Shown: in pieces, positions 46,655 to 59,760 of the stretch | Layout: every line of letters begins with the position of its first letter | Position numbering within the stretch: the first letter of the stretch is position 1 | Source: Larix kaempferi | Lineage: Eukaryota; Streptophyta; Pinopsida; Pinales; Pinaceae | Direction of reading: 5' to 3' | Assembly: GCA_027924585.1 (NCBI GenBank) | Contig: BSBM01000261.1 | Span: 4,109,501 to 4,173,500 of the forward strand | Length of the DNA stretch: 64,000 bases | The notes under the pieces: model-generated | The model's database searches: none | The model's input: only the letters and a program-made list of their open reading frames with translations | What the model was told of the DNA's origin: nothing | Translations under genes and position numbers: made by a program

Positions 46655-48701
46655 TATTAGCACTCAGATTTTACCCTTTGGTTGTGGAAGGATAAACCTA
46701 AGGTAACTATTTCAAACCAATATTTAGGAGGGAAATTAGCCTTTTCCCTACCAGAGAGGGCTCTCTCAAAAATATATAAATGGCTAAAGATAATAACTGG
46801 GATTTCTCAAAATAAGTATATGGTTGAAATTCACACAAGAATCATTGGGCATGGAATAAAAAAACTAAGAAGTATTTATACCAGCAGATAAACAACAATA
46901 AAGATCTTTACAGAGGTAAGATAGTTGTCACATTACAGTCAAAATATTTTGCAGGGGAAAAGGAAAGAAAAATAGACAGTCCACCAATAATGCGCACCAA
47001 TTTTCAGATGAATCCACTATCAATTTTGGAGAATTAATGAATACTCAGACCCGATAAATCAAGGCATAAACATATGAATCTTGAATTATTTAAATTTCAT
47101 CCAAGAATAGAAGATATAACATAATGGAAAAGATAAACAAAGAAGGGATACATAAAACATAGAGGAAAGAAAAGTACAGACTGTAACTTCGATCAACAAA
47201 TGAATCTCTATTCTGCAAAATGTGCTATTCTCTGCATGGCATTCTTCTATTAGAAAATAGAGTCACTCGATACAAAATTGTCTTGTCTTCAAAAATTTTC
47301 CAACCCCCAAATCTATCAAATACATTTGAATATATAGCTAAACAACCTATACCTAGTCTTGAATTTGAAATCTAACTGAACTCTAAAAATAAAAACAATT
47401 ACAACTGATTTGCTTCATTCCAAGAAGCGGACTGCTGAAAAATAGGCTTCAAATCCCTACCTGCATATCTCAAATGGTGACAGCCATGTGAAATTTGAGA
47501 GAGGTTTTTGTAATTGACCATGTTCGTGAAAAAACCCATGTCTTCATTTCCTCAGATTCTCCTCCAGCTCACAGGAATATGCTTTTGAAGTTGATGACTC
47601 AGACAAGATTGTGAATTTATGGAAAAATACCCTGTGAAGATGACTTCGATTCTCTCAATATGTGATACCTATGTAAAAAATGAGAGAGGTTATTGTATAT
47701 AAGCATGTTATAAAGAAAATCCTCTCTCATTTTCTGAAAATTCCTTCTCATTTGTCGGAAACAGATCTTTGAAGTTAATGACAAAAACAGTCATTTCCAG
47801 AAAAAAAAACGTGTTCTACTTGTTCCGTTTAATTTTCTTTGTGACATATATCCCACATTGGTTGAGTGAAAAATATTTATGGTGTTTATATACTCTCTTC
47901 TTCCTTGAGTTGGTGCTTCAGAAATAGTGGTTTCGCATTGGTGGAAGGTGGTTTACCTTACCACCCTTTCGAATTGCGAAATTTTGAGGTGTTGACACGT
48001 GGTTAGTGGTATTTTAATTTCGCAACCACTTTATAATGTTAACCTTTATAGCTAGTGAAGACTGCAAAATGGGATATCAACCGTCCATCTCTCTCTAGGA
48101 TTGTGAGCCATCGATCCCTCTTAGATGCTGCAAACTGCATGTCTTTTTTTTTTGATATGAGGAATTATCCCACATGGAGGAGGAAACGGTATTTTTTAGT
48201 GTTTAAATATGCCAATGCTAATATAACAAATTTGATGATGTGAGCCCAAGGCTACTCTTGGAAGCTTGGCGCTTGTGTGTTGTTGCTCGACTTATGTGTT
48301 GTATGGCAGGTCACGAAGAGATGGAGCTTGGAGCTAAGCCTTCGGGCTATATTTTTTATAAAAGTTTACAAAATGAAACATTCAAAAACTTTTGCATAAG
48401 GCTAAAAGCCAATTTTGGTTAAGAAACCAACAATTACTTTATAAAGCCAAAGTTTAGGCTAAATAAAATAAAAAACTTTTAAAACATAAATATTTTTTCC
48501 CATAAAGAGTCCTTTTAATTTTTATTTTCCCAAAATGAAGAAGAACCTTTAACTTTGCTTTAAAATTGTGTGTAGGTACTTGGTTCATGCGCTCTCGGCC
48601 AGTGTTGAGCACTTGGAGATTCGCCAAAAAACAAACTTGGCCAAACCTTGAAATTTATACGGTGATAACACTGACTCCTGCAAAATAAAATAGTGCTAAC
48701 A
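46655..48701 (-). repeat. 3' LTR of the gag-only element
   Basis: On the minus strand it starts TGTTAGCACTATTTTATTTTG at 48701 and ends near 46655, where the terminal CA has become TA. A TATA-like TATATAAAC lies at about 47888. Confidence 0.88.
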
Positions 48702-48979
48702 ACTGGCTCCAATTGAGGATGCTATCCTCCCTATGAGGTAGCAAAGAACCCCGTAGACCAAGTGCCTGATCCAGGAGTCACTCAAACTGCAACCTGTAAC
48801 TCTTCATTTGAAACTGAATGCAAACCGAAACTCGAAACTAAAAAACCCTCTCTGCAAATCTGAACTGAAACCTTAAGCTGAAAACTGAAATCCATACTGA
48901 ATAATTGCTGAAAGAAATGCTCGCCATGTCGAGCTTATTCACATATACCTACCCTACTTTATCGAGCACAAATGCCCAA

Positions 48980-50514
48980 TTAAGTAAAGTCTGTTTTCCA
49001 ATGAAGCGAACCAAGCAATTTATCCCATAAACAAACTTCCTCATCATACTTGATTAAAATTAGAAAATAAGAACATAATGGAAAAAAGCAACAATGATAG
49101 ATGTGATCTTTTTGGTGAAAAATTAACCAATTGCCCCAACTGGAAAATTTTTCCATGTAATCGGCCACTGTGTCATAAAATACATGACAACCTTCAAATT
49201 TTTCTATCATTTGTTTGTCATGACAAGGCTGCTGCAACTATAACTTATCTATCACCCTGTCAAACTGATCTTCAAAAGAGCCATGCAAGGAATGCTCATG
49301 ACAATTTCCAATCGAGACATCCACAACTTCATTTAAAATTTCTGAATTTATAACTTGTTTCTTCTCATGCATTTCGAAAGAAATATTATTTTGTTTTTCA
49401 ATAGAATCAAACAAAAGAATTTATGAATTTAAAAAATATGAAGAAACATTCATTGGAGAACCCTCATCTTCTTTTGGGTGTTTCATTTCCTCATTGCAAA
49501 CTTCTATTTTTTCTATATGTTGGGACTGATTGCAATGTTGTTCATCCTTCTCATCTTCCACAAGAAAATAGGGCTTTGTATGTTCATGTAAATCTTCAGG
49601 TGAAATTTGAGTTTGAAAAACACATAAAGGTTCTTTTTCAACCATTAAGTCAAAATCCAATTCCTCTTTTCTTGCAATTTCAGAAAATAAACATGTGGAA
49701 GGGTTGTAAGATTGAAAATTTCCAGAATCATAATTCTTTATGTAATCACCCATTGAAGTATTGGAACTTTGAAGAAATTGCTGCTGCAAAATGGTATTTT
49801 CTGATTGGAAATGGGTAGCCTTTTCTTGTAACAAAATTTTGAAAGTTGAGTAATATGAAGAACGATTTGATTGACAGTCCCAACTCCCCTCTTGGTCACA
49901 CAAAGATTGGAAAGACTGCTGCAAATTATCATCTATTTCAGAAAAAGAAATGTAATTGGTTGAATCAGAATTTTGGCTTATGTCACTTTCAGTCAAGGAA
50001 GACATTATCAATTGCTGGGAATTTTCTTGAATGTCAAGGCAATTGTTTTGTATTTCTTTTTTCTGAAATGGGTTCTCATGTAAGATTTCTAAAAGCTCTT
50101 CATCCATAAACTCATCATCTGCATACATGTTTTCCAAATCTTCAATGAAACCTTTAACATACATGCAACAATCTTGAACTAGCAGCAAGGAAGGGCATTG
50201 ATCTTTAAAATGTTCATGAAATACTGTATGAAAATATTCAAGGGAACATAAACTTTCTGATGGTAATCCCTCATACCATGACCTTGCATCTCCTTCTAAA
50301 CTAACCATGAACATGTTCATTAAAGAATCCTCATGCAATTTAACTCCCAGCTTATGTATATGCATATGAAATCTAACCAAATGAAGGGCAACATCATCAC
50401 TCTTTTGATGAATTTTGGAAGATATGTTTGCCAATCTACATTAGGTATTCTATTTGGAAAACTGGGAATGTGAGCACGATTCATAGGAGCATACCTTGCA
50501 TATAAAGAACTCAT
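48980..50514 (-). pseudogene. gag: Gag of the gag-only element
   Basis: The minus-strand ORF starts at ATG 50514 (MSSLYARYAPMNR), shifts frame between 50434 and 50380, and then runs in one frame to 48980 with two stops, TAA 49423 and TAG 49240. The Gag core is near 50370-50180: LVRFHMHIHKLGVKLHEDSL and LEGDARSWYEGLPSESLCSL, typical of plant Ty3/gypsy Gag. Downstream is Ser/Gln/Glu-rich, and no CCHC knuckle was found. The C-terminal segment after the two stops (CLWDKLLGSLHWKTDF) is unfamiliar. Total coding length was about 510 codons. Such elements rely on enzymes from autonomous relatives. Confidence 0.8.
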
Positions 50515-50721
50515 CTTGACTAATGAAGAAACTGAACCAACTCTTCAAACTTTGGAACCTTTTGACAGTGGAGTTTCCATAGGAAATTCAGAAAACTGGA
50601 TTCTTTAAGGATGGAGTCGCTAGGTGAAAGATGCAAAACCTTCTTGATGTCTGACCATTGTTCACCATCAACAATCAAATCTGCAACTTTGTCGTTCATA
50701 CCCAGGGAATATTTGAACCTT

Positions 50722-50742
50722 CGTTCCCCGGCAATGGCGCCA
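50722..50742 (-). other. Primer binding site, tRNA-Asp type
   Basis: Three bases after the 5' LTR end the minus strand reads TGGCGCCATTGCCGGGGAA. It differs at one position from the complement of the plant tRNA-Asp 3' end as I recall it, which is a usual primer for Ty3/gypsy elements. Confidence 0.8.
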
Positions 50743-50745
50743 AAA

Positions 50746-52830
50746 TGTCAGCACTCAGATTTTACCCTTTGGTTGTGGAAGAATAAACCTAAGGTAGCTA
50801 TTTCAAACTAATCTTTAGGAGGGAAATTAGCCTTTTCCCTACCAGAGAGGGCTCTCTCAAAAATATATAAATGGCTAAAGATAATAACTGGGATTTCTCA
50901 AAATAAGTATATGGTTGAAATTCACACAAGAATCATTGGGCATGGAGTAAAAAAACTAAGAAGTATTTATACCAGCAGATAAACAACAATAAAGATATTT
51001 ACAGAGGCAAGATAGTTGTCACATTATAGTCAAAACCTTTTTCAAGGGAAAATGAAATAAAAGTAGACAGTCCACCAATAATGGGCACCAATTTTTAGAT
51101 GAATCCACTATCAATTTTGGAGAAATAATGAATACTCAGACCCGATAAATCAAGGCATAAACATATGAATCTTGACTTATTTAACTTTCATCCAAGCATA
51201 GAATATATAACATAATGGAAAAGATAAACAAAGAAGGGATACATAAAACATAGAGGAAAGAAAAGTACAGACCGTAACTTCGATCAACACATGAATCTCT
51301 GTTCTGCAAAATGTGCTATTCTCTACATGGCATTCTTCTATTAGAAAATAGAGTCACTCGATACAAAATTGTCTTGTCTTCAAAAAGTTTCCAACCCCTA
51401 AATCTATCAAATACATTTGAATATATAGCTAAACAACCTATACCTAGTCTTGAATTCAAAATCTAACTGAACTCTAAAAATAAAAATAGTTACAACTGAT
51501 TTGCTTCATTTCAAGAAGCGGACTGCTGAAAAATAGGCTTCAAAGCCCCACCTGCATATCTCAAATGGTGATAGATGTGTGAAATCTGAGAGAGGAATTT
51601 TTAATTGACCATGTTCTTGACAAAACCCATGTCTTCATTTCCTCAGATTCTCCTCCAGCTCATCGGAATATGCTTTTGAAGTTGATGACTCAGACATGAT
51701 TACGAATTTCTGGAAAAATACCCTGTGAAGATGACTTCGATTATCTTAATATGTGATACCTGTGTAAAAAATGAGATAGGTTATTGTAGATAAGCATGTT
51801 ATAAATAAAACTATCTCTCATTTTCTGAAAATTACTTCTCATTTGGCGAAAACAGATATTTGAAGTTAATGACTAAAACAGTCATTTCGAGAAAAACGTG
51901 TTCTACTTGTTCCATTTAATTTTCTTTGTGAGATATATCCCACATTGGTTGAGTGAAAAATATTTATGGTGTTTATATACCCCATCGCGCACAACACTCA
52001 TTAATGCATAATGCATACTAGTATGCTCTTCTTCCTTGAGTTGGCGCTTCAGAAATAGTGGTTTCGCATTGGTGGAAGGTGGTTTACCTTACCACCCTTT
52101 CGAATTGTGAAATTTTGTGGTGTTGACACGTGGTTAGTGGTATTTTAATTTCGCAACCACTTTATAATGTTAACCTTTCAAGCTAGTGAAGGTTGCGAAA
52201 TGGGATATCAACCGCCCATCTCTCTCTAGGATTGTGAGTCGTCGATCTCTCTTAGATGCTGCAAACTGCATGTCTTTTTTTTTCATATGAGGAATTATCC
52301 CACACGGAGGAGGAAACAATATTTTTTCGTGTTTAAATATGCCAATGCTAATATAACAAATTTGATGATGTGAGCCCAAGGCTACTCTTGGAATCTTGGC
52401 GCTTGTGCGTTGTTGCTCGACTTATGTGTTGTATGGCAGGTCGCGAAGAGATGGAGCTTGGAGCTAAGCCTTCGGGCTATATTTTTTATAAAAGTTTACA
52501 AAATGAAATATTCAAAAACTTTTGCATAAGGTTGAAAGCCAATTTTGGTTAAGAAACCAACAATTATTTTATAAAGCCAAAGTTTAGGCTAAATAAAATC
52601 AAAAACTTTTAAGACATAAATCTTTTTGCCATAAAGAGTCCTTTTAATTTTTTTTTTCCCAAAATGAAGAAGAACCTGTAACTTTGCTTTAAAATTGTGT
52701 GTAGGTACTTGGTTCATGCGCTCTCGACCAGTGTTGAGCTCTTGGAGATTCGCCACAAAAAAAACTTGGCCAAACCTTGAAATTTATACGGTGATAACAC
52801 TGACTCCTGCAAAATAAAATAGTGCTAACA
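50746..52830 (-). repeat. 5' LTR of the gag-only element
   Basis: TG at 52830 (minus) and CA at 50746 form canonical termini, length 2085 bp. The copy carries a ~48-bp segment with ATTAATGCATAATGCAT that is missing from the other LTR. A TATATAAAC box is at about 51972-51982. The nearby CCCACATTGGTTG motif reads in the plus direction. Confidence 0.88.
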
Positions 52831-52835
52831 CCAAC

Positions 52836-53600
52836 TCTAGATGGAGAAGGAAGAACATAGACATATCTCCCATCCCTTGGCATTGGATAGGTTTTAAAGG
52901 AAGTGGAGGATAATTCTAGAAGTCTTGGTCTACAAACTGCTTGTGAGCTCGGAGCTCTTCAGATAATTGGTAACATGGAAAAGACTTAGGTGGTAGGATG
53001 TTCCAAACCTATTGGTGCAACTCATTAGTGTGAATTCCCACATGAGTTTCGAGCCCCCTACTAGAGCATCAAATTTAGGGTGAATTGGATGGGAAAGAAA
53101 AATGAGATTCTTCCCCTCTCATGATTAGATCAATATCTATTGAGGTCAAAGAAGGTAATTCCTCCTCTCTTCTTAGAACATCTAATTTTTCTCCACCTTT
53201 ATTGGATTCTGCATTGTTTGGTTGTTTTAATCGAAACAAGCCCCCCATTGACCAGGGAAAGTCAGCCTCTCCCTGCCTCCCTATTCTTCCCCACTTAGCT
53301 AGAATTTCCTCAGGACCTTTACCTTTCCCATACTTCCCCTCCTCTACTGAATTTCCCACCCCCTTTGATATCTCCCTTTCCTCTTTCTCCCTCCCCTTAT
53401 ATATCTCATCATGCCCTTATTCTCTTCATTCTAAAGGATTTACCCCCTCTGATTTGGGCCTCCCTTCTGGAGGCTTAGGAGGCGACCTTTCACAAAGCGA
53501 CGAAACTTTAGGCCCTAGTTGGAGGTCATTAATTAAACATGCCAATCCAAGGATATATACGATGTAAAAAGAGGAAAACAGTTGATCATTTTGAGGGCGC
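52836..53600 (+). pseudogene. LINE ORF1, 3' part
   Basis: This continues the LINE ORF1 after the inserted element; the frame across the target duplication is preserved (NPTLDGEG). The rest is Ser/Pro/Leu-rich and shifted. 53121-53567 is open, encoding a low-complexity segment. No zinc knuckle was found. Confidence 0.5.
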
Positions 53601-53629
53601 TATGAGACCACAAGCCCTTAGATGGGGTT

Positions 53630-54189
53630 AAACCACGAAGCTACTTTTTCTAAACATTCGGGGTCTGACCAACCCCATGAAATAGTTGGCTCTACACCAT
53701 TTAATTGAAAAAGAAGGCCCATATGTATTTTTATTATAGTAAATTATGATTCAAGTAATTTTTATTATCTCCATATTGCAGTCTTTATTAAAGGACTAGG
53801 ATTTAGCTTGGGTGGAATCCCGGGGACTTTCCGGTGGGCTCCTCACATGTTGCCACCGTTGAAAATTTCAGCTTCTAAATGGATTTTTATGAGGTCTAGA
53901 TTATGGAATCAACTCTCAAACCCTGGATATAATATGTAGTTGATGTTGTAAATATATTTGGTCCTTACCTATAATGTCAAGAGTATTGGTAAAATATTTT
54001 TTCCTCGTCTCTTTTGAACGACGACTCCCTAATTTTGGGCGGGGACTTGAATTTTAATATGGAAAGGGAGGAACTTTGGGGCACCTCCCCTTGCATGGAC
54101 CTTCTTGAATATTTTATTCTTCACAAAATTCAACACAAATTGGTTAATGTTGAACTAGTCTCTCTTTGACCTACTTGGCGAAACAAAAG
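53630..54189 (+). pseudogene. LINE ORF2, start of the APE-type endonuclease
   Basis: A degraded frame begins LNIRGLTNPMK (53650), the hallmark start of the plant L1 endonuclease domain. It later has LGGDLNFNM-like residues (54035) and PTWRNKS (54170), corresponding to the APE Asn/Asp active-site block and the C-terminal Thr-Trp motif. Stops at several places and shifts make it nonfunctional. It is cut at 54189 by the minus-strand chromovirus, so the LINE RT is not in the window. Confidence 0.65.
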
Positions 54190-55959
54190 TGTAATATCCC
54201 TCCAAAGAAAAGTACTTGGATTCACTTTGTTTCGACTCTAGGGGTGTAGTTTACAACTGGTTCCAAACAACTCCAAATGATTTTGAATTTGGGGAGGATG
54301 GTATTGATGGGGCATACAAAACATTAACACATCTATCAGAAACCCAAACAACTAATATACCCATACATGGTTTGCAATTTGCAAGGAAAGAAGTTTCGGG
54401 ACAGGACTAGTCAATTTGAGTAGTGGAAATTCCCCCTAGGTCTTCCATTAATTGCTCTTCCAAACACTGTACGACCCTCACTAATTATTGGTCCGAGACT
54501 TGGATATGTTAGGGGACATTAATGATAATATATGTGCAGCATTAGGTTTTGTTTTAGGGTCGAATAGGTATCCCAATGAACAACAACTTCTAGAGTCTAT
54601 AATTTGGGGTGAAAATGGTGGACAAGGAGTCTCGAATTTAGTCATAAACCATAGTGACACTTTAGGGGTATGCAAACATAATTTTTACATCAAATTGAAT
54701 TCATATACATCTCATGACATGAATAAATATCTCAGAAACTCTGATATAAAACAGATACAACATCATCCCAAAATTACTATGAAAATTCTATGAGGAAAAT
54801 GGCTCAAATCTCATATTTGATTGGAAATATCACTTGAAGTACATGGTATTTCGAGCTGTGGCTCTCATGATATGACTATTATAGAGATATTCAGAAAATA
54901 ACATGTCCATGAAGTTGAAATAGAAATCCTCCACTAACTATATGCAACAAGAAGTGCGCCCTTGCACATTTACATGACATTGAGAGAAAGATAGTAGAAT
55001 AGGCATAGAGAAGAATGAGAGAACATGAACTCGAATTCAGTTGGGGTTTGAAAATGCATCAAAAAATATCCATGAATCTCTGTTGAGAGGTTTGAATGTA
55101 CTCTCCATCAACCAACTTGGATGGGAATCTTTCACCCTCCAAATTGGTTCTAAGGCAAGGAGGATGAACATCCACCGTGCAAGGACAAGCTAAGCTCTCC
55201 AATTGTGTCAAATGAGAAATGATCAAAAGCTAGTATCCTTCTTTCTTCTTGTCTTTTATTAACCTCCCAAGGCCTCCATGGCCTGAATTCCTTCCAAGAG
55301 CCTCATCCCAACTCGAATTAGGGATAGATTTCCATGAGTGCCACTTGTCCAACACTCTTTAGCCTTCCTCTTCCATCAATTCGAATGGGGGGAATCTTGG
55401 AAGCCATAAATCCCCTCGTGTGCCCTCTTGGAGGCTATTTTTATCCCTGACATGTCATATATATCAGATGTCATCAATCAAGTCTGATATTTGTCATAAG
55501 TGTCATAGAATCTTCATCATTGTTGTCATAGAGGTTAGGGAATCTAGCTCCAAGTGTCACAATACTTCTAAGATGCCTCTTCCTCTTCCATGGGAGTTAC
55601 TCTTCCACTCTAATTCGACCCTCCTAGATTCATGCCATTAATAATGCCTCTCCAAATCCCCCATGAATGTTAGACTCCAACTTGGATTCGAATGGGCAAG
55701 AATAGGATGCCATGTGGCATGGAGAATCTTGCCTTGTGTGGGTCCCACACCACCTATGCACCCTCATGACCAAGTGCCACCTTATTTTCTTCTTCTTCTT
55801 ATTTATTTATCCCGTTTAATGTATATTTTTCAATCTAATTTCCATTCGGGGTCTTGTAGCTCCCTTATTCTAAGTCTAAATGTTTCCACCCCAACCTAGG
55901 GAACTAGTAGATTGGTGGAAATTTCCCTGCATGTGATTTATTTGGATGGGGACATTAGA
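54190..55959 (-). repeat. 3' LTR of the minus-strand chromovirus
   Basis: The minus strand starts TCTAATGTCCCC (TG now TC) and ends with GGGATATTACA. It shares GAGGGTGAAAGATTCCCATC and CTAGATTCCCTA blocks with the LTR at 57068-58454, so both belong to related families. The left end is inferred from the terminal TGTAAT/ATTACA pattern, and LINE sequence stops there. Confidence 0.6.
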
Positions 55960-57060
55960 GTCCTCCCCACCCAAGATTGCTTGTCCTCAAGCAATTCCAA
56001 ATTGGGATGCTGCAAAATTTGTTCCTCTTTCCATGTGGGATCCTCACTTGGCAAGTCTTTCCATTGTACCAAATATTATCTTATGGTTCTGCTCCTCAAT
56101 TTTCTTTCTCTTGTTTTCAATTTTTTTTTTTTTTACTGGAATGAGTATGATTTGTCCTTCATCATTTAATGGAGGAAGTGTTTCTGAAATAGAAATTTGC
56201 TGACCAATATCCTTCTAAGGCATGAAGCACATTGTGGATTTTTCTACCTTCCGAAAGTTCTATCTCATAAGCTACCTCCCCAACCTTTCGAATTATCTTA
56301 TATGGACCATAAAACCTTGGTTTAAGATTTTATGATCCTTTCCCTTTTAAGGTGGTTTTCTTATATGGTTGCAGCCTCAAATAAAATAGATCATTCACTT
56401 GAAAATTTCTTTCCTTCCTATATTGATCCACATACTGTTTTTGTTGATTTTGGGCAACCTGCAAATTGTCTTTTAAAAGCTTCAAAATCTCTTGACTTTC
56501 CTCAACCCAATATTTAGCTTTTGGAGATCTAATATTACCAAAAATGTGATCAACAAAGGTGAGTGCTTCATAACCATAAATTTATTTTAAAGGAGACATG
56601 CCAATGGACATATGGAAAGTAGTATTGCAACAAAACTCACCCAAATGTAGCCATTTAACCCATGCTTTTTGCTGCTCACCAACATAGTTTCTGAAGTACC
56701 CCTCCAACCATTGGTTCACCCTTTCTATTTGGCCATCAGTTTGAGGATGATAGCTTGTGCTAGGAGTCAATTGAGTTCCCACCAATTTGAAGATTTCTTG
56801 CCAAAAACCACTCATAAATATTCTATCCCTGTCACTCACAATGTTTTTGGGAAGTCCATGCAATTTGAAAATATCTCTAAAGATTAGCTCAGCTACTTGT
56901 GCAGCAGTAATATATGATGTAATAGCAAAAAATGAGCAAATTTGGTGAGTCTATCTACCACATCATAAATACAATCCTTAACAAAATACTTGGGAAAACC
57001 TATGATGAAATCCATGGAGATGCTTTCCCACTTTTGTTATGGAATAAGCAATCTTTGTAA
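55960..57060 (-). pseudogene. Chromovirus integrase with C-terminal chromodomain
   Basis: Minus strand: catalytic Asp in ISMDFI (near 57010), Asp in IVSDRDR and Glu in GQIERVN, then KWLHLGEFCCNTT. The GPY module reads KPRFYGPYKIIRKVGEVAY near 56300. The chromodomain YLVQWKDLPSEDPTWKEEQI (near 56080-56020) is followed by HPNLELLEDKQSWVGRT, whose last codons overlap the PPT GGGTGGGGAGGAC. Frameshifts occur near 56920, 56230 and 56120, and there is a stop just before the chromodomain. The chromodomain targets integration to heterochromatin in this lineage. Confidence 0.8.
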
Positions 57061-57067
57061 GAGACTA

Positions 57068-58454
57068 TGTAATGTCCCCATTCAAATAAGTGCATAGTAA
57101 GACAATCCCATCAATCCTACTAGTTTCCTAGGTTGGATGGGCACATGTGGGATGGTAATAAGGAAGCTAATAAATGATATTTAGACATTAGAGGGGTTCA
57201 AGCATTTAATAAATATGGTTAATAAATAAATTCAAGATAAATTCTAAGTGGCAAGTGGTTTTGGAGACATATGGAGATGGTGGGACCCACACTAGCTTGA
57301 TTTTTCATAATACATGGTATCTCTCTTTTGCAAATTTGAATTAATGGGAATGTGAACAATATTGGGTGAGTTCGTAAGTCATAACACATGTCATTGAGCA
57401 TCTTAGGTCGAATTGGAAAATATTGGTAACCTCCATGGAAGATAAAGAGTCAAAGTAGAAGTTTGTGGACACTTGGGCTAGATTCCCTAGCCCCTATGAC
57501 ATCAATGATGGAGCATCTATGAAAAATATGACAAATTGCAGACCTAAACTTTGACATTTGACCACTATGACATTTCAGCACCAAAAATAGGCTTAAGGAA
57601 GGCGAATTTTGGAGTTGGAGAAGCCAAAGAGACTCAAAATCGAATTTGGGAGAAGATGGAAGGTTGGAACTAGGAGACAAGTGGCAAATGTGGAATATTT
57701 CCTAAATGGAAATCTATTGAATCTATTGAGAGGATTTAGACCCTTAGAAGGCTAATGTTGGTTATAAAATGTAGAAATGAAGAATGAGAATGGATTTTGA
57801 TGATTTGAGAAAAATTGCATTTGTGAAGAGAGAACTAGTGGATGACTAGTTTCTTGCCTTATCCAATTTCGAGGGTGAAAGATTCCCATCCAAGTTGGTG
57901 TTTGGAGAGGCCAATCAGGTATTTCATGTTTCTTTAATGGATTTTGTATTTGCAGGTATCAGCTACAGGAATTTTCATGGTTTGGTTTAGTGCGAGGTGA
58001 AATAGTGCCATTTCCCCAAGGGTCGAATTGGGGGTTTTTTGCTGTTGAATGTGAGAGAGTTAGAACAGTAGTAAAAATGAATTAATGGTGCATATGAGAC
58101 CTTAATCACATACTTAACACATTATATACCTCTGTTCATAAATTCGTGGGAGTTTGAAGGCATTTGGAAGGCCATTTGCAGTGTTACCCGGGGGGGATTT
58201 GATGCACAAATTACTAGTCAAAATTACCTATATTGATCAGAATAAAAATCAAGTTTGCAGCAGTATTTGGAGGGCCATAAAACATTCCTGAACCTGATAT
58301 TCAAGTCTAAATACCATTCATACACTCCTACAGAATATTTGGGAGCATTTGGGTTGATTTGGAGGTCAAAACAGTTAAACTAGTCAAAGGTCGAAATTGG
58401 GGAAAAAGTGGAAAAATTGGCATTTTAATAGAATTTTGAAAAAGGGTCATTACA
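57068..58454 (+). repeat. 5' LTR of the plus-strand chromovirus
   Basis: The 1387-bp LTR starts TGTAATG and ends CATTACA, perfect 7-bp terminal inverted repeats. A TATA box is at 57763. The PBS follows after two bases. Confidence 0.85.
57763..57770 (+). promoter_or_regulatory. TATA box of the chromovirus LTR
   Basis: GGTTATAAAATG sits at half LTR length, with no better candidate nearby. Confidence 0.45.
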
Positions 58455-58456
58455 AG

Positions 58457-58468
58457 TGGTATTAGAGA
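58457..58468 (+). other. Primer binding site, Met-type, diverged
   Basis: TGGTATTAGAGA starts two bases after the LTR. It matches TGGTATCAGAGC except at two positions, one of them a C-to-T change. Confidence 0.7.
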
Positions 58469-58484
58469 ATGGTCTTGGAACCTG

Positions 58485-59760
58485 ATGGTATTAACAAGAA
58501 GCCAAAAAAATAAAACACCACCCTTTGAATCAGTAGTTGAAGAAGTTTTGGTTGAAGAAGAGATAGTAGCAGAAAAAGAGTTTTTTTCTAAAACAATGGG
58601 TAGAGAGGAGGAGGAAAAATTAAGACATAAGGAGGAATTTATTGAAGCCTTAAAACCATGTTTTGAAGGAATTAACATGGTTATGCTAGATATGAATAAA
58701 CAAATGATGAAAGGTTTCGAATTGTTGGGTAGCCAACTTTTAGGCAAAGGGATGATAGGAGAAAATAGTGGTTCACACTCAGGGGAAAAGATGAAAGGGA
58801 ATGAGCATATTTTCTCAAGTACAGGACCTCATAATAGAACTGATGAATTTCAAAGCACACAAAGGCATACTGCACCTAAATTTCTCACACCCAAATAAGA
58901 GCCCAATCTTGAATTGGATTACAAGAAACTAGTAAATGATTGGAATGATTTGAATGAAGAGTGTAAAAGAGGTGTACCACTCAGTGACTACATTGATGCT
59001 ATGCAAAAGATTAAAATGAAGGGAGACAATAGGAGTCCATTCCAAAACAAAGAATTGAATAGTGCTATTGGAAAAATGTCACTTCCTACTTTTGATGGTT
59101 CTTCTCAAAATTCTGCTAACACTTGGGTGCAAAAATTGGATGTATATTTTTCAGCTGAATCCTATGTTGGAAGAGGATGCATTAAAAATGGCCATTTTTC
59201 ATTTGAAAGGAGATGCCAATGAATGGTGGTTTCATGGGCTGAAAACCTTGGGTCATAATTAGGTTAAAACATATGGAGAATTTTTTGACAGGGTACTAGA
59301 AAGATTTGAACAAAAAGATCCAGAATTGCCTTTCAAAGAACTAGCTCAATTGAAGCAAACTGGGTCCCCTACCGAATATATGTTGGACTTTCAAAAATTA
59401 TCAGTCAAGGTGGTTGATGTATCTATGGGAAGATTAGTATTGCTGTTCACTGAAGGTTTGGCTAAACCCTTAAGAGGTTTGGTCAAATCCCACAAGCCAA
59501 CTACATTAAAAGATGCAATGAGCTTGACTAGGGATCTCCAAAATGTGCTTCCTAGAACGAGATTTCCTCCTAAGCCTAGCTACAAATTTGAAAAGAAACC
59601 TTGGCAAATGGATGGAGAGTCATTTGAAAGGAATAAAAAATAGGGACTAAACAGGGATGAACTTAGAAAAAAGAAATTGTGCTTCACATGCTTCCAACCA
59701 TGGACACCGAGGCACAAATGTACCAAAGGAAAGGCTCAATACATAGAAGTATTTTCTGAC
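58485..59760 (+). pseudogene. gag: Chromovirus gag
   Basis: ATG 58485 (MVLTRSQKNKTPPFE) opens frame 3. TAA at 58896 breaks it, and the frame changes to frame 1 near 59145. The Gag core follows: LNPMLEEDALKMAIFHLKGD, EWWFHGLKTLGH, RFEQKDPELPFKELAQLKQT and FTEGLAKPLRG. TAG at 59260 and TAG at 59641 both fit CAG changes. The knuckle is [14 protein letters not shown] (59680-59721), the CxxC...HxC form usual for chromoviruses. It would assemble particles and bind RNA; here it is defective. Confidence 0.85.

Larger units (their letters stand above)
46655..52830 (-). mobile_element. Gag-only non-autonomous LTR retrotransposon (TR-GAG type), complete
   Basis: Two ~2.05-kb LTRs flank a 2.04-kb interior with a tRNA-Asp PBS and one gag ORF. 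A perfect 5-bp target duplication, CCAAC, sits at 46650-46654 and 52831-52835. There is no protease, RT or integrase. The orientation is minus: the right copy is the 5' LTR. It interrupts the LINE ORF1. LTR differences are scattered substitutions plus a ~48-bp stretch (around 51980-52025) absent from the left LTR, so the insertion is old. Confidence 0.92.
54190..57067 (-). mobile_element. Chromovirus (Ty3/gypsy), minus strand, 3' part
   Basis: In minus orientation the order is integrase (57060-56120), chromodomain (to ~55970), PPT (55972-55960) and 3' LTR (55959-54190). The integrase is cut at 57067 by the plus-strand chromovirus inserted there. The remainder of pol should lie beyond the window's right edge. 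Confidence 0.8.

Noticed and set aside
54488-54793. A 101-codon plus-strand frame as a gene
   Set aside because: It lies inside the minus-strand chromovirus LTR and has no recognisable motif.
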